Positions 1-5,365 of a stretch of 5,875 nucleotides of DNA are shown here, piece by piece (within the stretch, counting starts at the first letter, position 1; every line of letters begins with the position of its first letter). Source of the stretch: Chloroflexota bacterium. Lineage in GTDB: Bacteria > Chloroflexota > Anaerolineae > VGOG01. A program made the position numbers and the translations under genes. The DNA is taken from contig JAUWYT010000118.1 in the NCBI GenBank assembly GCA_030615705.1, positions 1 through 5,875 on the forward strand, read 5' to 3'. The notes beneath the pieces were generated by a model. The model saw only the letters and a program-made list of their open reading frames with translations. It was not told the origin of the DNA and made no database searches.

Positions 1-1063
1 CTACTACCCCGTCCAGATCAAGCTGGCGGAGAAGCTCAATGCCTTGGTCCCCATCGGAGAGGAGACCCAGGTCTTCTTCACGAACTCAGGCACTGAATCA
101 GTGGAGGCAGCTTTCAAGCTGGCCCGCTACTACACAGGACGGCCCCGTATGCTGGCTTTCATCGGAGCCTTCCACGGCCGCAGCATGGGCTCGTTGTCCC
201 TGACCGCATCGAAGTATGTGCAGCGCGAGGGCTTCGGGCCTTTGGTGCCGGGCGTGACTCACGTGCATTACGGCTACTGCTACCGCTGCCCGTTCAACCT
301 GGAGTATCCATCCTGCGACATCTACTGTGTAGACTATATCGAGAAAACCCTCTTTCGCCATTTTGTCCCTGCTAAGGAAGTGGCAGCCATCTTTGTCGAG
401 CTCATCCAGGGCGAGGGCGGCTATGTGGTGCCCCCGCCAGAATGGCATAACCGGCTCAAAGCATTGATGGAAAAGTACGGCATCCTGTACGTTGCTGACG
501 AGGTGCAGACGGGTTTCGGGCGCACCGGCAAGATGTTTGCCATCGAGCACTGGGGTATAGAGCCCGACATCATAACCCTGGCCAAGGGGATTGCTTCCGG
601 GATGCCCGTCGGAGCGATGGTGGCCCGCAAGAGCCTGATGACCTGGCCGCCCGGTGCCCACGGAAGCACTTTCGGCGGAAATCCCGTCTGCTGTGCGGCC
701 GCCTTGGCGACCATCAGGCTGGTAGAAGACGGCTTCATGGAGAACGCGGCCCGCATGGGCCAGCGGATGATGGATCGTTTGAACGGGATTGCAGACGATC
801 ATCCGAGCATAGGCGACGTGAGGGGCAAGGGGCTGATGATCGGCATCGAGCTGGTGAAGGACAAAGCGACCAAAGAGCCAGCGCCGGAGATACGCGATGA
901 GGTCGCTCAGCGTGCCTTTAAGAAGGGCTTGCTTATCCTGGGCTGCGGCCCCAATATCGCCCGCTTCATGCCGGCCCTCAACATATCCCAGGACATTGCA
1001 GATGAGGGCCTCGGCATCTTCGAGGAGGCCCTGACCGAGGTCGAGAAGGAGGCGGGGATCTAG
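1..1063 (+). CDS. Class III PLP-dependent aminotransferase (acetylornithine/GABA aminotransferase-like), 5' partial
   Basis: The frame is open from base 2, so the gene starts outside the window. The 353 visible residues lack roughly the first 80-100 of a class III enzyme. Numbering from base 2, the class III signatures are clear: the cofactor phosphate-binding stretch NSGTESVEAA, GAFHGRS, IQGEGGY, ADEVQTGFGRTG with the cofactor-nitrogen Asp at 166, TLAKGIASGMPVGA with the Schiff-base Lys at 195, and HGSTFGGNPV. The family moves an amino group between an amino acid or omega-amino acid and a keto acid in the cytoplasm. The four-cysteine segment at residues 93-109 (CYRCPF, then C, then C) is, from memory, typical of a subgroup shared with archaea. 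That subgroup includes GABA/ornithine-type aminotransferases and PLP amino-acid racemases of Thermococcales. The exact substrate therefore cannot be assigned, and racemase activity is an alternative. It appears to be the last gene of its transcript, since a strong hairpin follows 24 bp after the TAG stop. Confidence 0.93.
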   Translation, partial: YYPVQIKLAEKLNALVPIGEETQVFFTNSGTESVEAAFKLARYYTGRPRMLAFIGAFHGRSMGSLSLTASKYVQREGFGPLVPGVTHVHYGYCYRCPFNLEYPSCDIYCVDYIEKTLFRHFVPAKEVAAIFVELIQGEGGYVVPPPEWHNRLKALMEKYGILYVADEVQTGFGRTGKMFAIEHWGIEPDIITLAKGIASGMPVGAMVARKSLMTWPPGAHGSTFGGNPVCCAAALATIRLVEDGFMENAARMGQRMMDRLNGIADDHPSIGDVRGKGLMIGIELVKDKATKEPAPEIRDEVAQRAFKKGLLILGCGPNIARFMPALNISQDIADEGLGIFEEALTEVEKEAGI

Positions 1064-1087
1064 CGAGTCAAAACCCCGGACGTATAC

Positions 1088-1126
1088 AAGGCCATCAACA
1101 TTCAAACCGTTGGTGGCCTTGCTTTT
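1088..1126 (+). terminator. Rho-independent-type terminator after the aminotransferase gene
   Basis: AAGGCCATCAAC (1088-1099) pairs with GTTGGTGGCCTT (1109-1120). This gives 12 pairs including one G-U, closed by a 9-nt loop. GCTTTT follows directly, so the U-tract is short. The hairpin sits 24 bp behind the stop codon of the aminotransferase and just before a promoter-like sequence, which is where a terminator is expected. The short T run makes its strength uncertain. Confidence 0.65.
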
Positions 1127-1153
1127 GCGGTTATGAGCAACTTGTGTTAGAAT
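1125..1153 (+). promoter_or_regulatory. Probable sigma70-type promoter with extended -10, for the kinase gene
   Basis: TTGCGG (1125-1130, a partial -35 match) lies exactly 17 bp before TAGAAT (1148-1153, 5 of 6 to TATAAT). A TG one base upstream of the hexamer (1145-1146) makes an extended -10. Transcription would start near 1160 and give a leader of about 196 nt before the kinase ATG. It begins inside the T-tract of the preceding terminator, a compact terminator-promoter junction. The call rests on sequence match and position only. Confidence 0.5.
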
Positions 1154-1194
1154 AGCCGCAGATTCGCTAGTCGTAAGTATCAGAGGGGTGGTCG

Positions 1195-1314
1195 CGGAAG
1201 GCACGGCGAGGTGCCAGGCACTTCCGAGAGATCGCCCAGAGAGATACAAACAGTTTGGAAGACAACCTTCAGATCGAAGCAGCCGTGAAAGTGCCTGGCA
1301 CCTGAATGCTTCCG
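1195..1314. repeat. REP/REPIN-like palindromic element in the kinase leader
   Basis: A perfect 15-bp inverted repeat, AGGTGCCAGGCACTT (1209-1223) and AAGTGCCTGGCACCT (1289-1303), is separated by 65 bp. Its core GTGCC-A/T-GGCAC is itself a palindrome. The outer ends are also inverted: CGGAAGGCA at 1195-1203 against TGCTTCCG at 1307-1314 (complement CGGAAGCA). Paired short palindromes in opposite orientation resemble REP doublets (REPINs), which elsewhere are spread by Y1 (TnpA-REP) transposases. No such gene is in the window. The element lies in the predicted leader RNA, upstream of and not covering the kinase ribosome binding site. The reading frame happens to stay open through it from a GTG at 1188, which could mislead start calling. 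Confidence 0.7.
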
Positions 1315-1346
1315 CTGGTGTGTGGAGCACAGACAACAACAACCAT

Positions 1347-1358
1347 GGAGTGGCCATG
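1347..1358 (+). promoter_or_regulatory. Ribosome binding site and ATG that fix the kinase start
   Basis: GGAG at 1347-1350 stands 5 bases before ATG 1356-1358. Upstream in-frame starts at 1188 (GTG) and 1350 (GTG) have no comparable site at usable spacing. The residues between 1188 and 1356 are translated repeat sequence without domain character. The 1356 start begins MIDYQLRQREY, a natural helical lead-in to the GAF domain. Confidence 0.75.
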
Positions 1359-3026
1359 ATAGACTATCAACTGCGCCAGCGCGAATATCTTCTCGAAATA
1401 AGCCGGGCCATGACCTCGAGGCTGGACCTGCCTTCGGTGCTACGCCTGATCCTTGAGAACGCCGTGGAGATGTTGCAGGGGCAAGCGGGCCTCATCGCCC
1501 TGCGCCAAGAAAATGGCAGCCTCCGAGTGCAAGCAAGCTATGGCTTACCGCGGGGCCTCCTACACCTCTTCGCGCCCCTACTGACCGATATCCCTGCCCA
1601 CGCTGAACGCGAAGATCTTATCCGCTGGACGATCCCTAACCTGCAGATGAAGCTGAGTCTAGTGGTATCGGCCATCGGACTAGGCCCTTCGACAGGCCCT
1701 TGGTCCTCAGGCACTTGTCCTGGACCCTTTGTCCTTGGGCCAAAGGACCAAGGGCGACAAGTACAGGGCCCAGGGACAAAGGGCTCAGGACACCGCCTGC
1801 GCCAGGTGGTGGCTCTGCCCCTGATCATGGAGGGCATCCTCATCGGCGTGATCTATATCTTCCGCTCCCGAGGTGGGACATTCTCCGCTAACGACCGCCA
1901 GGTGCTGGCCAGCTTCGCCGACCAGGCGGCCATCGCTGTCCATAACGCCCGCCTCTACCAGCAACTGGCGCACGAGAAGCGCCGCCTGGACGCCATCATT
2001 GAGAACAGTGCTGATGGGGTGATGATCCTGGACCCCCAACGCCGCATCCGGATCTTTAACCGTGCCCTGGAGGAGATGACGGGCTGGTCCACCGAGGAAG
2101 CCCTGAGGCAACCCTGCTCTCATGTGCTGGCCCTGAGGGACCGCCAGGGAAAGGACATCTGCGAAGCCATGTGTCCCCTCTCGCAACCCAAGCCAGAGGA
2201 ACACCTCTACGTGGAAGGCGACATCAAACGCCCCGATGACTCAATCGTCACCGTGGGCATCACCTACTCACCCCTCTATGATAGAGAAGGCCACTTCGTG
2301 AGTGTCATCGCCAACGTGCGAGACATCACCCGCTTCCGCGAGGCCGAAGAGATGAAGTCCACCTTCGTCTCGGTCATCTCCCACGAGCTGAAGAGCCCCG
2401 TCTCCATCATCAAGGGCTATGCCGACACCTTGCGTCGCGAGGATGCTCAGTGGGACGCGGATACGCTGAGACAGGGCCTTGCCGTCATTGCCGAGGAGAG
2501 CGACCGCCTGAACAGGCTGATAGACAATCTCCTCGACGCTTCGCGCCTTCAAGCCAGCGCCTTCAAGCTAGAGCTTAGCTACCTGCAGGTGGACAAGCTA
2601 GCAGAAAAGGTAATGGAGGAATTCCGAACACAGTCGAACGAGCATATGTTCACTCTGGACTTCCCCCCTGACTTTCCGGCTGTGCGGGGCGACATCGAGC
2701 GGTTACGGCAGGTCCTGACCAACCTGCTCTCCAATGCCATCAAATACTCACCCCGCGGGGGGCTGGTCCGGACAGGCGGCTGGGCCGATGACGATTGGGT
2801 CTACGTCTACGTGGCCGACGAGGGCATCGGTATCCCCAAGTCGGAACAGGAGCGCATTTTCGAGCGCTTCTATCGGGCGGAGAGCCCCCTCAGCCGCCGC
2901 ACCGAGGGAGCGGGGCTGGGCCTCTACCTCTGCAAAGAAGTGATCGAGGTCCACGGCGGAAAGATCTGGGTGGAAAGCGCGCCGGGCAGGGGAGCTAAGT
3001 TCATTTTCAAGTTGCCGCGCGGTTGA
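1356..3026 (+). CDS. Soluble GAF-PAS sensor histidine kinase with an in-frame repeat insertion
   Basis: This 556-residue protein senses a signal, autophosphorylates on histidine and should pass the phosphate to a response regulator, none of which is encoded nearby. Domains in order: GAF about 20-200, PAS about 206-325 (NSADGVMILD to NVRDITRFREAEEMK), HisKA about 333-400 with phospho-acceptor His343 in VISHELKSPVS, and HATPase_c about 440-553. The ATPase part has the N box (LTNLLSNAIKYSP, Asn460), G1 box (VADEGIGIP, Asp488), F box (IFERFYRAE) and G2 box (GAGLGLYL, about 518-523), so it looks catalytically intact. No membrane segment or signal peptide is visible, pointing to a cytoplasmic sensor. 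The PAS domain has Cys254, Cys269 and Cys273, which might bind a metal or Fe-S cofactor (inference). Residues about 109-145 are a Gly/Pro-rich insert encoded by a palindromic repeat between the two halves of the GAF domain. The gene has its own promoter and stands alone. Confidence 0.93.
   Translation: MIDYQLRQREYLLEISRAMTSRLDLPSVLRLILENAVEMLQGQAGLIALRQENGSLRVQASYGLPRGLLHLFAPLLTDIPAHAEREDLIRWTIPNLQMKLSLVVSAIGLGPSTGPWSSGTCPGPFVLGPKDQGRQVQGPGTKGSGHRLRQVVALPLIMEGILIGVIYIFRSRGGTFSANDRQVLASFADQAAIAVHNARLYQQLAHEKRRLDAIIENSADGVMILDPQRRIRIFNRALEEMTGWSTEEALRQPCSHVLALRDRQGKDICEAMCPLSQPKPEEHLYVEGDIKRPDDSIVTVGITYSPLYDREGHFVSVIANVRDITRFREAEEMKSTFVSVISHELKSPVSIIKGYADTLRREDAQWDADTLRQGLAVIAEESDRLNRLIDNLLDASRLQASAFKLELSYLQVDKLAEKVMEEFRTQSNEHMFTLDFPPDFPAVRGDIERLRQVLTNLLSNAIKYSPRGGLVRTGGWADDDWVYVYVADEGIGIPKSEQERIFERFYRAESPLSRRTEGAGLGLYLCKEVIEVHGGKIWVESAPGRGAKFIFKLPRG
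1685..1792. repeat. Palindromic repeat inserted in frame in the GAF coding region
   Basis: A 26-bp left arm (1716-1741) is complementary at 23 positions to the right arm 1767-1792. Two of the three exceptions are G-U pairs in RNA. A second perfect 11-bp inverted pair, GCCCTTGGTCC (1696-1706) and GGACCAAGGGC (1745-1755), interlocks with it. A third short pair is ACTTGT (1713-1718) with ACAAGT (1757-1762). The segment is translated as a Gly/Pro/Gln-rich, low-complexity peptide (kinase residues about 109-145) unlike the flanking GAF sequence, and it keeps the frame. The outer parts CCCTTCGACAGGC (1685-1697) and GCTCAGGACA (1783-1792) resemble, from memory, a short repeat common in environmental bacterial genomes, here apparently split by the inner palindromes. 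Confidence 0.8.
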
Positions 3027-3040
3027 TCCGGCAGTGAGTC

Positions 3041-3062
3041 GCGCCTGGCTGCACCCAGGCGC
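3041..3062 (+). terminator. GC-rich hairpin after the kinase gene, possible terminator
   Basis: GCGCCTGG (3041-3048) and CCAGGCGC (3055-3062) form an 8-bp perfect stem with a 6-nt loop, 14 bp behind the kinase stop. No T-tract follows, so it is not a canonical intrinsic terminator. It may pause or end transcription weakly, or protect the 3' end of the kinase mRNA. Confidence 0.4.
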
Positions 3063-3090
3063 TGGAAAGTGTCAGCCATGAGGCGGATCT

Positions 3091-3234
3091 GTTTACCGTC
3101 GGGCAACCTTCAGATTTACCACCAAGCCGTGAAGACACGAAGAAGATACAGTAATTCTGTAATCGTTCGACTGAGCTCACGACGAAGTCTTGGTGTCTTG
3201 GTGTCTTCGTGGTAGGATGAAAGGTGCGGTAAAC
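3091..3234. repeat. MITE-like inverted-repeat element between the kinase and PHP genes
   Basis: The outer ends GTTTACCG (3091-3098) and CGGTAAAC (3227-3234) are perfect 8-bp inverted repeats. Inside them, 3117-3143 and 3188-3214 are complementary at 21 of 27 positions. The right arm holds three tandem 8-mers, TCTTGGTG, TCTTGGTG and TCTTCGTG (3188-3211). The centre has TACAG-TAATT-CTGTA (3147-3161), and TGAGCTCA, a palindrome, lies at 3172-3179. The CACGAAGACAC / GTGTCTTCGTGG words recall, from memory, a repeat family frequent in uncultured bacterial genomes. No reading frame of note lies in it. It fills most of the 246-bp gap and would place a long hairpin in any transcript that crosses it. 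Confidence 0.65.
3190..3218 (+). promoter_or_regulatory. Weak promoter candidate for the PHP gene, inside the repeat element
   Basis: TTGGTG (3190-3195) and TAGGAT (3213-3218, 4 of 6 to the -10 consensus) are 17 bp apart, and the start codon lies 55 bp further on. Both hexamers belong to the repeat element, so the match may be accidental. If real, the repeat would supply the promoter of the PHP-CpXC gene pair. Confidence 0.22.
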
Positions 3235-3260
3235 AAGTACATCTACAGACGGCTCAGCAC

Positions 3261-3275
3261 AGGAGCCCAACCTTG
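3261..3275 (+). promoter_or_regulatory. Ribosome binding site and TTG start of the PHP gene
   Basis: AGGAG (3261-3265) stands 7 bases before TTG 3273-3275. The metal-binding HxH motif starts only nine residues in, and the next Met codon is deep in the domain (residue 79), so TTG is the only start that keeps the active site. Confidence 0.8.
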
Positions 3276-3962
3276 AACAGCGAAAAACGCATTGACCTCC
3301 ACGTTCACTCCTTCTTCAGCGATGGGGTGCTCCTGCCCAGCGAGATCCTGCGAAGGGCAGCAGCCCAGGGCCACGGAGCCATCGCCATCACCGACCACGC
3401 CGATGCGTCCAACCTGGATGAGATCGTTTCTGGCCTGGTGCACTTCGCCCAAGAGCAGAGAGGAGACTTCCCCCTCACCTTCGTCCCAGGCGTGGAGCTA
3501 ACCCACATGGCCCCGGCCAGCATCGCCCAACTGGCCCGGCGGGCTAGAAGGCTAGGAGCGGGACTGATAATAGTACATGGGGAGACCATCGTGGAGCCAG
3601 TGATGGGGGACACCAACCGGGCGGCGGTGGAGTGCATCGAGGTGGACATCCTGGCCCACCCAGGCTTCATCACCCTCGAAGAGGCCCGAATCGCCGCTGA
3701 GAACGGCGTCTACCTCGAAATAACCTCTCGCCAGGGCCACTGCCTGACCAACGGCCACGTCGTTCAAATTGCCCGCCAGGCGGGAGCTAAGTTAGTCCTC
3801 AACACTGATGCCCACTCACCCGCCGATATGATAGACCAGGAGATGGCCCGCCTGGTGGCAGCCGGTGCCGGTTTAAATGAAGAAGAGATCCAGATGGTCA
3901 CCATAGTCAATCCCCAGGCTCTAGTCCAGCGGGCTCTGAGCCGTTATGCCCAATGGGCCTGA
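3273..3962 (+). CDS. PHP-domain metal-dependent phosphoesterase (histidinol-phosphatase-like)
   Basis: The 229 residues form one complete PHP domain, a TIM-barrel-like fold that binds a cluster of divalent metals and hydrolyses phosphate esters. The expected ligands are in order: HVH (His10, His12) with Asp17 in FFSDG, TDH (Asp41, His42), Glu75 in GVELTH, His102 in VHGETIVEPV, His129 in LAHPGF, and Asp179/His181 in NTDAHS. The combination of GVELTH, VHGETIVEP, LEITSRQGHCLTNGH and NTDAHSPADM matches, from memory, a small family annotated as histidinol-phosphate phosphatase domain proteins in methanogenic archaea and some bacteria. The true substrate is unknown and no his genes are nearby. Translation uses a TTG start with a good ribosome binding site. 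It lies 59 bp before the CpXC gene on the same strand with no hairpin terminator between, so co-transcription is likely. Confidence 0.92.
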   Translation: MNSEKRIDLHVHSFFSDGVLLPSEILRRAAAQGHGAIAITDHADASNLDEIVSGLVHFAQEQRGDFPLTFVPGVELTHMAPASIAQLARRARRLGAGLIIVHGETIVEPVMGDTNRAAVECIEVDILAHPGFITLEEARIAAENGVYLEITSRQGHCLTNGHVVQIARQAGAKLVLNTDAHSPADMIDQEMARLVAAGAGLNEEEIQMVTIVNPQALVQRALSRYAQWA

Positions 3963-4021
3963 CGAAGTAAAGCTCAAACTTCCAATCTCCAACCTCAAAG
4001 TAGAGAAGGGAAATCCCATCA

Positions 4022-5365
4022 ATGTACCCACCGCAAATCGTCCCTGTACCCTGCCCCCTCTGCGGGCGCCGATTCGCCGCCCAGGTACAGAGTATCATTG
4101 ACGTAGGCCAGGATCCAGAGGCCAAATCTAAACTCCTGCGGGGCAAGATCAACATCGCCACCTGCCCTCAGTGCGGCAACGCCGGGATGCTGAACATCCC
4201 CCTTGTCTACCACGACCCCGACAAAGAGCTGCTCCTCTGCTTTCTGCCACCTCAACTGAACTTGAGAAGCGACGACCAGCACAAGCTCGTCGGCGACCTG
4301 ACCAACCACATCATCAGCTCTTTGCCACCCGAGGAGCGCAAGGGCTATCTCCTCCAGCCTAAGATCTTCCTTAGCTTGCCAGGACTACTGGACGAGATAG
4401 CACAAGCTGACGGCATCACCAAGGAGGTGCTGGAGGCCCAAAAGGCCAAGTTGGATCTAATCCATCGCTTTTTGGATGCAACCAGCGACGAAGTCTTGCG
4501 AGTCCTGGTCCGGGAACACGACGACCAACTGGACTACGAATTCTTCTACCTCCTGACCGCCTCTATAGAGACAGCCAAAGCCGAGGGCGAGGCAGATAGG
4601 ACCAAACGCCTTTTTCGACTGCGGGAGAAGCTGTTGGAGTTCAGCAGCCTGGGCAAAGCTAGCCGAGTCGAGCGAGAGGTCGCCGAGGCTTTGGAAGAGG
4701 GCATGACGCGGGAAGAGTTCCTGGAGAAGGTGACTGAGTGCGAGAGTGACGCCGAGCTGGAGGCTCTGATAGCCGTCGGACGCCACATGCTGGATTATCA
4801 GTTCTTCCGCAGCCTGACAAGCAGAATCGAGACCTGTGAAGGAGAAGGAAATGCCGAGGAAGCCCAGCGGCTCAAGGGCTTGCGATCCCGCATCCTGGAG
4901 ATCAGGGACAGACTGGATGCCGAGACCCAAGCCATCTTGCAAGAAAAAGCAGACTTGCTAAGGGAGATTTTCGAGAGCGAGGACTTGAAAGAAGCGGTGC
5001 GCGAGCACCTGGAGGAAGTTGACGATGCCTTCTTTGCTGTCCTGTCGGCTAACATTGAGCAAGCCGAGGCCGCGGGAGAGAAAGAGGCAGCCAGGAATCT
5101 CAAACGCCTGGCGGACTTGGTCTTCGAGTTGCTGCGGGAGAAGGCGCCCCGACCGATCAAGCTCATCAACCAACTGCTGGAGGCTCAATATCCTCGGGAG
5201 ACAAAGAAGCTGCTGGATGAGAACGTCGAACAGGTAGACAATGAGTTAGTGAGGGTCCTAGAACTCATCATCGAGAATCTAAATCGAAGGGGAGAAAAGA
5301 AAGCAGCCCGGCACCTAAGGGAGGTCAGAGATCAGGCGAGGGAGATGTTGAAGCAGCAGTTATGA
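4022..5365 (+). CDS. CpXC zinc-finger protein with four tandem helical repeats
   Basis: This 447-residue cytoplasmic protein opens with a CpXC-type domain (about 1-125). Two CPxC knuckles, Cys11/Cys14 and Cys48/Cys51, should bind one zinc. The rest (about 144-443) is charged, helical and built from four copies of one motif. Each has Asp three residues before a pair of mostly aromatic residues (FF174-175, FF261-262, FF337-338, LV409-410), Ile-Glu nine residues after the first of that pair (Glu183, 270, 346, 418), Gly six further (189, 276, 352, 424), and a Leu/Val-Arg/Ala pair eleven further. Repeat spacing is 87, 76 and 72 residues. CpXC domains have no well-established biochemical role. Zinc binding plus a helical repeat array suggests a scaffold or nucleic-acid/protein-binding function (inference). 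A purine-rich GAAGGG at 4005-4010 may be its ribosome binding site, though 11 bases from the ATG is long. The 59-bp gap before it holds nothing else recognisable. Confidence 0.88.
   Translation: MYPPQIVPVPCPLCGRRFAAQVQSIIDVGQDPEAKSKLLRGKINIATCPQCGNAGMLNIPLVYHDPDKELLLCFLPPQLNLRSDDQHKLVGDLTNHIISSLPPEERKGYLLQPKIFLSLPGLLDEIAQADGITKEVLEAQKAKLDLIHRFLDATSDEVLRVLVREHDDQLDYEFFYLLTASIETAKAEGEADRTKRLFRLREKLLEFSSLGKASRVEREVAEALEEGMTREEFLEKVTECESDAELEALIAVGRHMLDYQFFRSLTSRIETCEGEGNAEEAQRLKGLRSRILEIRDRLDAETQAILQEKADLLREIFESEDLKEAVREHLEEVDDAFFAVLSANIEQAEAAGEKEAARNLKRLADLVFELLREKAPRPIKLINQLLEAQYPRETKKLLDENVEQVDNELVRVLELIIENLNRRGEKKAARHLREVRDQAREMLKQQL

Noticed and set aside
1188..1355. An in-frame 56-codon N-terminal extension of the kinase from a GTG.
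   Set aside because: It translates the REP-like element, has no domain character, and the ATG at 1356 has a better ribosome binding site.
98..1357. A 419-codon open frame on the minus strand opposite the aminotransferase gene.
   Set aside because: It is an antisense shadow of a clear class III aminotransferase in GC-rich DNA. Its translation shows no recognisable domain and it runs across the terminator and promoter.
1785..2204. Minus-strand open frame opposite the GAF-PAS junction.
   Set aside because: The plus strand encodes intact GAF and PAS sequence. The antisense product matches nothing known to me.
3147..3161. TACAG-TAATT-CTGTA considered as a regulator operator.
   Set aside because: The arms are only 5 bp and the site is at the centre of the larger inverted repeat, so it is better read as the hairpin tip.
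3188..3211. Tandem 8-bp repeats considered as a CRISPR or iteron-type array.
   Set aside because: Three contiguous 8-mers without spacers are too short for CRISPR. No replication or cas gene is nearby, and they belong to the larger inverted-repeat element.
4008..4017. GGGA-AA-TCCC just before the CpXC start, considered as a regulatory hairpin.
   Set aside because: A 4-bp stem with a 2-nt loop cannot form a stable hairpin.
4457..4942. Minus-strand open frame opposite the CpXC gene.
   Set aside because: The plus-strand protein has zinc knuckles and four in-register repeats. The antisense frame has neither motifs nor a ribosome binding site that I can see.
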